A stretch of 64,000 bases of DNA from Pleodorina starrii (Eukaryota; Chlorophyta; Chlorophyceae; Chlamydomonadales; Volvocaceae), in contig BRXU01000006.1 of NCBI GenBank assembly GCA_030267565.1, positions 3,150,001 through 3,214,000 of the forward strand. The letters are read 5' to 3'. The notes under the pieces were generated by a model. It saw only the letters and a list, made by a program, of their open reading frames with translations. It did not search any database and was not told where the DNA came from. A program made the translations under genes and the position numbers. This document shows positions 1-12,728 of this stretch, in pieces (the stretch's first letter is position 1; every line of letters begins with the position of its first letter).

Positions 1-893
1 AGCGACGCGCCAACCGACGTGCAATTAACTCGCACTACCGCAATTTGCCCACGCGGACAAACCAACGAGCTCCTATCGCCAAGGAGCCGTCGATGAGGAG
101 CGCCAAAAAGGTTCTGAGAGGCTACATAGGCCGACCCCATACCTCCAGCGAACACTGTTCCCAGCGCGAGCAACACACAGTGAGGAGGGCGATAGGGCAA
201 CCAAGTAAGGTGCAAGCGGTAGGATGCGGAAAGGAAATCGCCACGATACCATATAACGCACCAAACCGGGGGCAGCTTCCAGCAACGCGTCGTAGGACAG
301 GAACCGCAGGAAGCGACTGAGCCCCTAGCGACCTATACCTGAAAAAAGGCCACTTCTTAGCAAGCTCCAAACGCTCTCCGCGATTACAATGAGACGACTC
401 TGGCGCAAGCTATGCAGTGGTGCGAGCTGACTGTAAGGGCGCTAGGGCGGTCTGGCTCCCAACTGTGACTTGTTTGGCGGCACGACTTCAAAGGTTTACA
501 GGGTCTATGGGGAAACCCCCGCCCTTTGAGAGTTTCCAAGCGCCGTATGGTGTGGTGTGTAAGTCGATGTCCTGTGGCTCCTGAAAAGTCAGTCGTCGGG
601 CAGCCGTACTTGGTTTCCGGAGCTGGAACTTTGGTTGGGCGTTCCGCGTCCGGCGCTCTTCTATTGTTCCTGTATCAGTCTAGGTACAACAAATAGTATG
701 CAGCTGCACCTTTGAAGTAACGCGCGGCTCAGCAGGTACAAATCATTGTATTTTCATTGCCTCTCCTTATTACTAAAATACTCAAGCAGTCCTTTACCTT
801 GTGACTATGCGCTTAATTTATGGCAAACCGCCCGCAAATTGATCATCGACGGACCGTCATTTCGCGCTCGCCGGACTGCCCAGGCAACCCACC
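1..893. other. Region upstream of MED16, no gene seen
   Basis: No coding frame here looks real: the short open frames lack splice context and compositional bias. The stretch from about 720 to 840 is A/T-richer than its surroundings and is the likely core promoter zone of the downstream gene, but I see no clear TATA box. The first ATG of the gene lies at 894, shortly after an ACCC stretch. Confidence 0.5.
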
Positions 894-2441
894 ATGCAGA
901 GCAATGCGCCCAATTACGTGACTGATTACATGAGCTCGGGGATGGCGCCCGTCGGCGCAGCGAACCCGGCACAGCCCGTCCCGGGACCCGGACCGGCGAT
1001 CGGCGCGCAGCAACCGTTCCTGACCTGGCCCCCCACGGCTCTCGCGGCGCCCATCCCCGACGACATCTCGCTGTCCTCTGAGGCCGAAGCCGCCGGCCAG
1101 CTCTGCTCCGTCCAACTGCCGGTCAGCTCGGCTTCGCCGACTCAGTCCGCATGGTGCAGCGTCAGCAACCTGCTGGCCGTTGCCTTCACCCCCGAGCCGG
1201 GCGGCAGCACAGCGCGGATCCTCATCATCGAGCCCTCCAACCCGGAGGACGTCACGCGGCTGGAGCTGCCCGTGGCGGGTGGGTGGGCGGGTGGTTGGGT
1301 TAAAAGGAAGGGAAAGGTGGGGCGGGGGGGTGGCCGGGGGCGTTGGGTGGGTGGGGGCGGTTTACGGCAGGCACACGCGCGGGGGCGTGCCGACCGAAAC
1401 CCTTGCCGCACCGGAAATAAACAGCAGCGGCAGGAGCGGCAAGTGCTGAAGGCTCCGTGTGTTCGGCACTTTCCGACATTCCTCGTTGCATCTCCATTAC
1501 CCCCGTGTGCTCAGGTCCGGGCGACTGGATCACCTCCCTGGAGTGGTCCTGGCCCGGCCAGCGGCGGGCGCTGCTGAGTGCAACCGCCTCCGGCCGCGTG
1601 GTGGTCTGGACGCAGCCGTCGCAGCAGGTGGATGGGGGGGGTTGGGGGATGAGAATGAAGAAACCTGCAGGCGAGGCCGCGAGAACGAGACCAGCAAGCC
1701 AGCCAGCCTTCGTCGCAGTATGGTCTAGCTCATCCATGGGCTTCAGGGTCATCCCCAGGGGGCCTGCTTGCGGCAAACCAGTACCAACGACGCATGGCAC
1801 CCTCCCTCCCTCCTCCGTCCTCGCAGGGTCAGGACGACTCGGTGTTTCCCCGCTGCATAGACGACTGGCACGGACAGCTGCTGCTGGACGTGGGGCCGCT
1901 AGCAGCCGCCGGAGGCGCTGGCGGCGGACGCCGCAGCGCCAGCGGCGGCGTCGCGGCGGACACGCCGCAGGGAAAGCGCGAGTCAGGCAGTGGGCGGCCG
2001 GGCGGCTCCGCCGTCCTCGTCAAGCAGGAGCCCGGATGCGAGCAGCAACAACCGCCCGGCGTCGAGTCGCAGCAGCAGCCGCAGCAGCGCATGCAGCCTG
2101 CGCTGGCGGGGGTGTGTTGGCTGCGGCAGCCGACGGCGGGGCGGTCCTGGAGCACCTCCTCCCTAGCCATGAAGCGACTGGAGTCCTGCTGGGGGCCGGC
2201 CGGCGAGTCGGGGCAGGGCCAGGGTGGCGGTGGAGGCGGAGGCGGAGGGCCGCCCGAGAGCTTTGACTCGCTGTTCTGCGACGAGGCGACGGTGCCCGGG
2301 GTGAGTGAGCGAGCGCCCGCCGGCCGGCCGACATGGGTTTGTTCGCGCTTGTGTGTGTAAGTGTGTGTGTGTGTGTGTGTTTCGCCATACCCTATTTCGC
2401 TGAACCAGGATCGATCCATACGTCTGCTCACCGCTGCTGCC

Positions 2442-2477
<36 letters not shown>

Positions 2478-5400
2478 CCTTTGCCCCCGACCTGCACTGC
2501 GCTCTGTGCCTATTGGGTCCTTCGCTCCAATGCTCTGCATCACAAAAAGTGCGCGCGTCTCAACGCTCAAGCGCTCAAGGGAGGGGCCGCCTCCGTGTGT
2601 CCGTGTCTTCCCGCAGGCCGTGCCCCACTGGGCGCGGCCCAGCCAGCTAACCGCGGCCGTATTAACGGCCAACGGCTCGCTAACCATCCTGTGGGTAATG
2701 GCCTCGAAGCTGCCCAACACGCTGTCCTGGTATCGCTCGAGGAATGTACGGATACCTCCGCCACCGGAGGAAGGCGGCGGCGGCGGAGCCGACGGCGCCA
2801 GATCGCCGGCGGCGAAGGCGGCGGCAGCGGCAGCATCGTCCGACGCCGCCGCCGCTGCCGCGGCGGAGTGGCGCATCACGGCCGCGTCAATGTGTGCCGT
2901 GCACGACGGCAGCCTGGCGGCGGCGGTGGTGTACGGCAAGCGGCGGGACGCGGTGTACCTGTACGGCATGCGCGGCAACCCGACGCTGACGGGGTGTCTT
3001 GTGGCGCTGTCGGGACAGCTCCTGCCGACGTCTGGGAACGGGCCCGGCGGCGGAGGCGGAGGCGGCGCGGCGGGAGGGCCGGGGCGAGAGTTGGGGCTGG
3101 TGCCGCCGCCCGTCGTGTCGTTGTCGGTGGGTGGGTGGGTGGGTGGGTGGACTTGTGGGTGGGTGGATGGCTGGATGGCTGGGTGGCTGGGTGGTGGGCG
3201 GGGCAGCAGCGGGGCGGGCCAGCTAGGCTGACCCGAGGCCGAAAGCTTGGGCTGAGACCTGCCTTGGACAAAGGACTGCGGGCTGAGAAGCGGGTGGGCT
3301 GACCGGGCCAGCCACTGGCCGTGTGGCCGGTACCGGGTGGGATGAGTGGGAGCCATTTACTGGCCAAGAGCCGCAGGTGGACTTCCGGTCATGTGGCATG
3401 TGGGTCGCCTCCGTCCCCCACTGCGGAGTCGTCTTTTATCACCCACCCCCCACCCCACCCCCCGGCCTCTAATCTTCCCCGCCCTTCCCCCCGCCCCTCG
3501 CCTCCACCTCCAGGCACGACTGGTGGTCCCGCAGGGCCTTACTGTACGGCAGTGCCGCCTGCGCCTCCAAGGCGGCGGCGCCGTCGGCAAGCGGCTGTAC
3601 GTCCTCGCGAGTAAGCAGCCGCCGCCGGGAGTGGGGCAGACATCCTGGAACCACCACTCCCAGCAACAGCAGCAGCAGCCGCAGCGTCAGCCTCAACTGG
3701 CCGTCGTCTTCGTCTTCACAGATGCGCAAGATGAGAAGATTGCCGTCACGGGCGGTTGGCGCATCGAACGCTCGACACAGCAGCTCCTGGAGCCGTACGG
3801 CAGCGCCGCCGCTGCCGCAGCAGCGGCCGCAGCAGCAGCGGCGGCGGCTGTGACCGCGGCGGAGCCCGGGCCCTTCCTGGACCTGGGGGTCTCTATTGAC
3901 GGATCCAAGCTGGTGGTGCCGTACGGATCTTGTTTGTACACTCTGGATTCGGAGACGCTGACGGTGCTGGCGGCGAAGGATCTGTGTGAGTGAAGGGGCG
4001 GGGGGGGGGGGTAAAAAATGATACCGCAGCGGAGACGGAGACGGCGTTAGCGAACGGACCTAGGGGGGAGGGGAGGGGGGTATACCCTGAGGGTCAGCAC
4101 TGCTGGCCCCCTGCGCCGCCAAACCCTCATGGCCGGCCGAGATTTCACACACACACACACACATTCCCGCACCTGTATCCCGGTTGTTTACTACTCCCTC
4201 CCACCGCACACACACACACACACGCGCGCGCGCGCCCGTCCCCGTCCCTCCCCAACGCTCCGGAACCGCCCCAGGCGCCGACGACGATCCGGCGTTCGGC
4301 GCCGGGAGCTTGTACGGCAATGACGCCGCGGCGCCGCCGGAGGCGCCGCAGCCCGTCGCGCTGGCGGCGACGGGCTGCCTGTCCGCGAACAGCTGCTGCC
4401 TCTGCTCCGTCGTACGTCTGGGGCTCCGAAACCCGGACCCCGACGCAGCGGCCGCCGGCGGGGGATGCCGGGGAATGGACACGGACGCTGGCGGCGGCGC
4501 CGCCGCCGCCGCTGCCGCCTCCGACGGCGGCGACGGCGCCGCCGACGGCGACATCGTGATGCTTAGCATCTGTACGGTGCCGGACGTGGTGCCGCCGCCG
4601 TCGGGCTCCGCCGCCGCGGCGGCGGCGGCTGGCGGCGGCGGCGGCGGCGGTGGCCCCTCCCTGGATAGCCTTGAGGACCTGATCGCCTGCAACATGGACA
4701 CCATGCGGTTGGCCTGGGGTGCGCTGTACCGGATTAGGTGAGGACTGAGGAGTCCAGGGGGGAGAGGGCGCGTGTGTGTGTATGTGGTGGTGGTGGTGGG
4801 CGGCGGGGGTGGGGATTGCCGGAAACGCTGGGCGGCTGCCGCAGCCTGATCCCACCGTCTGCCATTCATCAGGGTTGGGTCGTACTCTGGTGGGTGGGTG
4901 GGTGGGTGGCGTCTGGGCTGTCGCTGGTCTCGCAGACGCGCAAGAGAGGGGGGCGGGAGCGGGGGCGGGTTGAGGAGGAAGAAGGTGAGGCTACAGCGTT
5001 GGGGCGGAGGCGGAGGCGACGATCAGAGTGAAGTCACCCACATGGGGCGGAGGGGGGCCGGAGGAGACCGACCGCGGCAAGCGGGGCGGCAATCCTCATG
5101 ATGGCAGGCCAGTGGTGATTGGCGCCGTAGGGGCAAAGCGAAGGCGCCGTTAGCCCCTTGCACTCTCCCCACCTGCAGCCGCGCCCGCTTGGTACGGCAC
5201 CAAGATACGGTATTGTTTCCCCCCTGTGGTTTCCTTTCCCGCTCACAGCGTGTGGGACGTCGCGGAGCGGCTTCGGAGCGCCTGGCTGGCTGGTCGTACG
5301 GAGCACGTGCAGCGCAGCCTGGACCAGCTGGATGGGTTGTTGTACGGCATTGATGATCCGCTCGGCCGGGTGGCGCTGACGCAGCACGTTACCAGGTGGT

Positions 5401-8400
5401 TGGGGTGGTTGGGGTGGTGGTGGTGGGGATGGGGAGGTGGGGGTTGTAGAGGCCGTAGAAGGGGTTGGGGATGGAAGGGGAAGGGGCTTGCTCTTATCCG
5501 CCCGCATCGTCGGCATGCCGTTGCGCGCTGCTCACCCGTCACCCCCCTCCCTTCTCCGTCCTTTTGCAGACAGGAAGGATTTCCTCTATTACATTACCCA
5601 CATTACACACACACGCACTCTCTTACGGTGTGCCTTTCGCCGTATGATATGTCAATCTGTCAATCTGTCAGCCTGTCAGCCAGTCCGTTTGAACGGTGAT
5701 GCTCTTGCTTACCTCCCACCCACCCACCCACACCTCAGCGTAAGTCGGCCCGTGAGCCAGATGCTGCCTCTGCAAACCGTCTTTCCCTCTCCCCCCCGCC
5801 CCACCATCACCCGCCCCCCCCGCCCCGCCCAGGGTCAAGCTAGAGGTGCTGCGGCGGCTGCCTCACCCCCAGGCTGCCGTACTGGCGGCGGATATGCTGG
5901 CGGGCGCCCGGGTGCTGCAGTACAGCGACACGCTCACGCCCCTGTACGGCGCACCGGCCGAGGCGTTGTGAGTACCCCGGGGCTGCTGCGGGCTGGGCCG
6001 GGCCGGGTTTCTGATTCGCTACCGTTCACGGGCTCCGGCCTATACGTGGATAACCCCCCCGCCGTCTCCCTCCCTCCCTCCCTCCCTCCCTCCGCAGCTC
6101 CCACCCCGAGACCCGCACCGTGGCCGCCCACATGGTGTGGTTCGTGATGGAGCTGATCACCCTCATGATGGCAGGCGAGGGGGGGTGGGGGGGTGCCGGG
6201 GGCGGCAGCAGATATGCGCACCTGCTCACACGTGTGTGTATGTATAGATGTATAACCGTGTATGGGTGTGGGTGTGTGTGGGCGTGTATGGGTGTGGGCG
6301 CGCTGTCACCTCCATATCGGTATCCCGCAACCCCCTCCCCTCCCTCCCTCCCTCCCCCCCCACACAAAACGATTGGGTATGAGCCCCCCCAGCCCAGCCC
6401 AACCCAACCCAACCCCCGGGACGACTCTCCGCCTGCAGGCCTCAAGTTGTGGTCTGAGTCGATGGCGGCGGATCAGGCGGCGGCGCAGAGAGCGGCGGCG
6501 GCGGCGGCGGGTGGTGGTGGTGGTGGTGGTGGCGGTGGTGGTGGCGAGGAGGGCGGTGCGGGAGGCGCGGGTGCGGTCCTGGGCTTGGAGGCTGCCGGGT
6601 GGATGCCGCTCATCCGGTTGTTTCCGGACTACCACCTGTTCAAAAACATACAGACGGTGCTGCTGGGGGTGAGTGGGAGCGGGAGGCGGAGAGTGGGAGC
6701 GGGGGGCGGAGTGGGAGTGGGAGAGGGGGTACATACACACACACTCCCGCTTTGCTGAAGCCCACCCACGAACCCCCCCCCTTACGCCCAAAACAAAGCC
6801 TTCCGGCGACCCCCCCCCCCTCCCAAGTCCCAACCCAACCCCTGAAACCCTAAAACCCTACCTCCACCAACGCGGACCCCCCCTCCCAACCCTCGCCCCG
6901 GGCCGTTCTAATTAACCCCCCTTGTCCCTTACACTCCTTGTCCCTTACACTCCCTGCTCGCTCTTCCCCCTCCCTGCTCGCTCGCCTGGCGCCCCTCCGG
7001 ACGACCCACAGACCGGCCACAGCGGCACCGGCGGCGGCAAGACGGGGACCGAGGCGCGCACGCAGGGCCTCCACCCCGCCATCCAGGTGTGTCGTAGTTG
7101 TACGGCGCAAATTGCACGGCATGCAGTACGGTACGGCACATGTACGACACGATACGCCGCTAAACGGCTCCGCCGTCGCAGCCCTTCGCCGCAGCCCTTA
7201 TGCGAGAAATCGTGCCTTCTGCCCGCCCGCCCGTACCCCGCCCGCCCGCCCGCCTGCGTGTGTGTGTGTGTGTGTGTTTGGGCTGTCTATCCATACTCTA
7301 CCCCTCCTGCTCCTCTCGCCTGCCCCCCTCAACCTCCCAGCCTGACAGCCTGCGCTTTTGGACTGATATGTAGAACTCCACCCTCCCGACCACCTGTCCT
7401 CCTGCCCTCTCCTGCCCTCTCCTGCCCTCTCCTCCCCCTGCCCTGCCCTGCCCTCCCCCTGCTGCCCTCTCCCCCCAAATCCTGCCCCCTCCTCCCCCTG
7501 CCCACTCCCCCCCCTCTCCTCCCCCTGCTGCCAGGAGCTGCTGGGGGGCCCCGAGGTGAGCAATCGAGCGCGCCTGCTGCTGGGAGCCGTGGGGTTACTC
7601 AACAAACACCTGCAGAAGATGCTGCACGTGCATGTACAGGTACGGGTACGAGTACGGGTCATCATACAGTACGTTCGGGTACGGTATGTAGGGTGTGTGT
7701 ATGTATGTACGGCACATATCATTTTTACAGCCATTGCGGCAAGACCTGCGACCTCCCGCCCCCCCCCCCTCACCCCGCCTGCCAACCAACGCACCAACCA
7801 AGACAGAAAAACCCACTGCCACCCTCCCACCCCACCCCCCACCCCCACCCCCTCCGCCAATCTTCTTTCTTAACACCCCCCGCCCACCCCATCCCCACCC
7901 CCCCGACCCCCACCCCCACCCCCCTTTCCGCCAATGCCCTACGCTACGGTCCTCAGGCGATTTCGCAGCAGTCCCAGAACGGAGGGGGTGGGGGTGGCGG
8001 CGCGGTGCCTGGTGCCTCCGGGGGTACCCGCATCCCGGGTGCACCGGTGGCGCCGCTGTCGGCTGCGGATGTGGAGACAGCCACCAAAGTCTGGGAGCTG
8101 CCAAGGGTAGGGTTGGGGGGGGAAGGGGTAAAAAGAAGATACTGCAAGGGGGGAGGGGCGGGGCGGGGCGAGGCGGGGGAAGCAGGGGAGGGTGTGGGGA
8201 GGAGCCGGGAGGGTTGGGAGGGGGTGGGTGCGTCGAAGGGAGGGGCAGGCGTGTGCGTGTGGGTGTGTGGGTGTGCGGACGTGGTGGTGGTGGTGGCGGG
8301 TGGGGGTGTTAAGTTTACGTACCCCCCCCCTACTCTCCCCTCCCTTCCCCCCCCTTTTACCTGTTATTGTTTGCCTCTTTGGGCTGGGCTGCCATACCTC

Positions 8401-10220
8401 ACCTCACCCTCACCTTCACCGCCCCCTCCTCGCCCTCCCCATCCCCGCCCTCCATCCGTGTCCCCCCACTCCCACCCCTCCGGCCACGCAGCCGTTGATG
8501 CACCGGTCCCTGGCGACCCTCTTCCCCGGCCCCTTCCATCTGCACTACTGCCGCTCCAAGGGACTCATCACGCCCGCGGTGCTGGCCACGGTGAGGGCCG
8601 GATCGCTGTGGACCGCTGCGGACCGCTGGCTAGGAGAGGGGCGGAGCGCGGGGAATGGTCACAGGGGTAGTCGAGACGCGAAGGTCACCAGCCACGTCCC
8701 CTCTTTGTCCTCTCCCCCCCTCGTCCCCTCTTTGCCCCCCTCATGAGGAAAGCGGGGGGAGCCCGGGGTGTACTCTCTCCCTCTCAGCCAGGGCCACTTC
8801 ATGCATTTCACTCGCGACCGCCTTTCTCCCCTCCCCTCCCCTCCCTATTCCCTATTCCCTCCTGCGAATTCACTCTTCAACCCCCCCTTTCCCCCCTTTC
8901 CCCCCTTTCCTCCCCCCCCTCTTCAGTGTTTCCGCTCCGATGAGATGTCCAAGCTGTCCACCCTCTTCGCCCTCCCCCGAGAGGCCCTGGAGGAGAGGTA
9001 CCGGGCACTGGGACTGCAGCAGCAGCTGCTGGACCCCCGCCAGGCACCGCACGCAGCGGCACGCAAGCTGTGGATGAGCTTCAGGTACGTGCTTGGGAGT
9101 TTGTTTTTTGCGCGTGTCATGAGTGTGTGTGGGCCGCGGGCCGGGGGGAGCCGGGGGGTGGGTGGGTGGGTGGGGGAGACCGGGGGGGGATGAAAAAGAT
9201 GACCCAGAGTTGGCTTGGGTGGGCGGCTGGGATGATGGCGGGAAAGGAAGGCAGAGCCGAGCAGAGGAGGTAGCTGAGCTGAGGAGCCGGGGAGCTGGCG
9301 AACGGAACCCCGCGACGGCACTCGACCAGGTGACACATCTGGAGGTGACACATCTGGAGGGGGCACATCTGGTATGCATGGTGGACCTGATAGGGTGCTC
9401 CTGTGTTGTGTTCGTTGTTAAACAAGAAGTCTTAAGCTGGTTGTGTCAGCCCGCAAACCGTCAGCCCCTCTGTCGGTGCGTGTATCCCACCCACCCCCGT
9501 TGTCCTCCACCCCACCCACCCCACCTCGCAGGGCCCCCGCGCCCGCTCCCGAGCTTCACAGCCACATCCTGACGCAGCCGGTCAGCAGCCGGCAGCGGCA
9601 GCGGTGGCGGCGGCAGCGGGGCTCGGCGCTGGCGCTGGGCAGCTCCGCTCCGCTGTGGGCAAACGCGCAGGGTGGGTGGGCTGAGGTGTGGGTGCGGGTG
9701 AGGGTGTGCGGGTGAGGGAAGATGGGGTGGCTGGGAGCGGTGGGTGGGTGGGTGTGAGAGAGAGGAGAGGTGGAACTGCGGTGGCAGCCAGTGGCGCGGC
9801 GGGGATGCAGGAGGCGGAGGCGGAGGCGGAGGCGGGGAATGGGACAGGGGCGTGGGATGGGGGCAGGTGGCGGGGAATGAGACGGACAAGCCACCCCCAC
9901 CCCTCCAACCCCCTCCCCCGTCCCTTCTACTGCGGTACCACCTTTCTTCCCCACCCCCCTTTCCCGCAGGCACGCTCGTGGACTGCCTGACCTCGGTGCC
10001 CCTCCCCCCCGGTGCCTCCTGGAGTCTGGAGGGCGCTGCGGCGGTGGGCGCCGTCACCGCGCAGATGGGTCCGGGGGTGGGCGCCGCCGCCTCGCGCCGC
10101 AACCTGCCTCCGCTGCTGGCGGCGGTGCAGCGCGCCTGGGTGTGCTGCGCGCCGCCCCTGGAGCTGGGCTCGCAGTGGAAGCGAGCGAGGCTGGGGCTGG
10201 AGCAAGACATGGAGTACTGA
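894..10220 (+). CDS. MED16: Mediator complex subunit 16 (MED16/SFR6-like)
   Basis: Seventeen exons: 894-1278, 1515-1627, 1827-2300, 2617-3126, 3514-3985, 4275-4737, 5249-5395, 5833-5967, 6098-6174, 6439-6668, 7012-7086, 7535-7639, 7957-8106, 8492-8590, 8927-9084, 9532-9671, 9970-10220. All phases close, giving 1327 residues; plant MED16 is of similar length. MED16 is a tail-module Mediator subunit that links activators to RNA polymerase II in the nucleus. The N-terminal half is beta-propeller-like: the stretch around RALLSATASGRVVVWTQPSQ (exon 2) matches the plant MED16 pattern as I know it, and exons 4-5 hold further WD-like strands. The C-terminal half is helical. Poly-Ala, poly-Gly and Gln tracts interrupt exons 4, 5, 6 and 10. 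Intron 9 has a GC donor (6175) that the phase supports. The family call rests on patchy similarity, length and fold; another propeller protein is the alternative. Confidence 0.7.
2350..2475. repeat. (TG)n microsatellites in MED16 intron 3
   Basis: Two TG-rich arrays, about 2350-2380 and 2442-2475, separated by unique sequence, lie in the intron between exons 3 and 4. Similar TG or CA tracts occur in many introns of this window, for example 4145-4225, 7256-7277, 17457-17481 and 20593-20650. Confidence 0.9.
4011..4060 (+). repeat. Dispersed intronic element, copy A
   Basis: A roughly 50-bp sequence in MED16 intron 5, starting 26 bases after the 5' splice site. It has a TAAAAAATGATACCGCAGCG half and a second half ending GGCGTTAGCGAACGGACC. 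Closely related copies occur in RecQ introns and in the wall-protein gene. CCGCAGCGG can fold as a tiny hairpin. Function is unknown. Confidence 0.75.
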
Positions 10221-11867
10221 GCAGGTGGCTGGGGCTGGGCCTTGGGAGTAGGGGACTAGGATGGGGCCTCTGGGTCCCTGGGGCTGGGGTTGGAGCAGGA
10301 CGGTCGAGAACTGAGCCGCGGTGCTGTGAGGAGGTGGGGGGTTGGGGTTTTGCAGTGCGATGCGTCATTGGCTCATTGCTGCTGGCCTACAACTGGGTGG
10401 GTGGTGCAGCAACCAACGGTACTGGTTGCAGCGGGGGAGAGGCAGGAGGTGGGGGGCTAGAGTAGGAGTGCCGCCAGAGCGGCACCAGCTGACAGGGACA
10501 CGGGAGGAGGTAGAAGGTCCGGCAAGTAAAAAACATCACTGTGGCCAGCTTAGGAAAGCAAGCAAAGGATGAAGGCAGGGTGGCATGGGTGCCAGCGGCC
10601 TCCTACCAAGCATGTGGCTGAGAAGCGAGGGTGGCTCCCAATCCCGGCGGGTGCCGCCCTGGGAGCGGGTGGGGTGATGTGGTGTGGGAAGATGTGGTGT
10701 GGGAGGACTCAGCGGCTGGCAAGCTGGCGTGAGGCGGCGGCGTGAGGCGGGGGTGATGCGGGTCGGTGCGGGCGACCCGAGGCTCACAGGTCCGGCTAAG
10801 TTTGGGTTGCGGCGAGGAAGCAAGAGGGTCGCGGGGGGGGGGGGAGGGGGCCGGCGGGAAACACCCTCGGGCTGCGGTGGTGGTCCCTCACGGAAACACT
10901 GTGTGCGGCGGTGGCAAAAGAGCAAAAGAGCAAAAGAGGCAGTGTCACCACTTCACTACATACCGAGATTTTTATTTTTACTGGGAAGGCATCGCAGTTG
11001 GATCAAGGCGGATCAAGTCTGGCGCTCTCTCTCTGTCGACACACACACGCGCTCTCTCTGTCCTGAGGAGGCGCGCCTCCGCAGCGCTCCGCCCGTCTCG
11101 CGATGCGCTGCACAAAATTCCTTTTTCTCTACCCTCGTCCGCGGGTCTGAGAGCTCACTGTAACAACCACATCACCCATACGGTACGCTTCCGAGGCCCT
11201 CGGACGGCTCGGAGTCTGGAGCCGAAATGAATACGGCACGGAAAAACAAATCAAAACAAAACAAAACGCATCAAAACAACTTCAAAACAAATCAAAACAA
11301 CCCAACCCCCCTTCTCGGGTGAACTGGATGGTATCAGTCAGCTAAACCCGTGAGGGGGCTTCGGGACCCATGTCAGTCCCCGCCCGCAGCTGGCGCAGGA
11401 CCGCAATGCCACCGCCCTCTTCGCTCAGGCACTACTACGGTACGCACCTCCACACTCAAAATCTTGAAAGCACACGCGCGTGTCCTGGCTCCTAAGTCGT
11501 TGCAGCCGCATGTCCTCCTAAGCTCTGTCTCACTCGGATGAGATGCACAGCGATGCAGCACGCACCCACACACACGCATGGACTCCCAAACCTCGCATGC
11601 AACGCACGGATCTCCTAAACAGGCACGTAGTGTTCGCTGCGTCCAACATTTCGGTGATGTCGGGTCCCAAATATGCTGCCGCGTAAGGCCCCTGTTCAGC
11701 TCCTGGCACTGGCACTGGTACGCGACAGGCTGCAGCACATTTAAAATACACACGCAACTGCTCCGGCGGGAGACTACAAACCGGAACAGCAAAAGGGTTC
11801 AAAAGGGTTCAAAAGCAAAAGGAATAACGAATAAGCGGGCTTTATTTCGACCACTGCTGCACCTATG
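10221..11867. other. MED16 3' UTR and convergent intergenic region
   Basis: No supported gene. The first part, to about 11163, is read as the MED16 3' UTR, ending at a TGTAA signal. The remainder up to 11867 contains A-rich repeats with the pattern TCAAAACAAA (about 11245-11300) and separates two convergent genes. Confidence 0.5.
11159..11163 (+). terminator. Candidate polyadenylation signal of MED16
   Basis: TGTAA, the usual volvocine polyadenylation signal, about 940 bases after the MED16 stop codon. It is the first plain copy I noticed on this strand after the stop. Confidence 0.5.
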
Positions 11868-11872
11868 TTACA
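11868..11872 (-). terminator. Candidate polyadenylation signal of the minus-strand gene at 14 kb
   Basis: TTACA on the plus strand, which is TGTAA on the minus strand. It is placed suitably for the 3' end of the gene that starts at 14039, and it faces the MED16 signal about 700 bases away. Confidence 0.4.
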
Positions 11873-12728
11873 GACGCGCGTTCGGTGCCAGCAGCAGCAG
11901 CACTGCTGCAAGTCTCATACGTGTGCGTAACGCGCCCCGACCCCAGCGTCCAACAACAACAACAACAACACAGAGCACACACACACACACACACACGGTA
12001 CACTCGTGTCGCGCAGTTGCCGCGACCCCAGCCCGGTCCTGATGGCCCGGTCCTGATACCGTAGCTGGATCAAACAATCACAACAGCGACAACAGCGACA
12101 GCAAGGACCAGCGGTGCGGTTGGGTGCGATGCAGTGCAGTCTGATCCGGTGACCGTACCGAGGACCGCCAACGCATGTCAGAGCCCAGAACACCAGCACC
12201 TGCAGCACCAGCACCGGCAGCACCAGCAGCCAGCAGCAGCAGCGGCGGCACCAGCAGCAGTAGCAGCAGCCGGCGCCGGGTGGCTCACGGGGGATCGCGC
12301 TGCATCTGGGCAGCGGCCTGTGCACCGCGATACGACGACGTGCCGAGCGCAACACACAGACGAGCGGGATGGAGGGGGAAGTAGCGGGGTTGAGGGGGGG
12401 GAGTGTTGGTAAGACCCGGGTTAGGTGCGCATTTGCCTGCCTGGGGGGGTCTGAGGTGCCTGACGGGATGGAGCGGGATGGGAGGGGAGGGGATGGGTTG
12501 TGATGCCGCCCGCGCGGCTGGGTGGGCGGCCACGCAGAGGTCGGACAGGCCGGGATGCAATGAACGCCCCCAGACATATGTCAAGATACCTCCCCGCGGC
12601 AAGACGGCACAGCCCCGACTTGGCCACTTGACGCAAAGCCACCTGCCCGAAGCCACCACCACCACCACCGCCGCACGGCCACCTCCCACCGTCCCGCAGT
12701 CTCCCTCCATCCGTCACCCCCCCCTCAC

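Noticed and set aside
45..320. 91-residue ORF at the window start
   Set aside because: No splice context, no bias, overlapped by equally long minus-strand frames.
2163..3356. Minus-strand 397-residue ORF opposite MED16
   Set aside because: It is the antisense of MED16 exons 3-4 plus GT and GGGT repeats in the intron; composition is explained by those.
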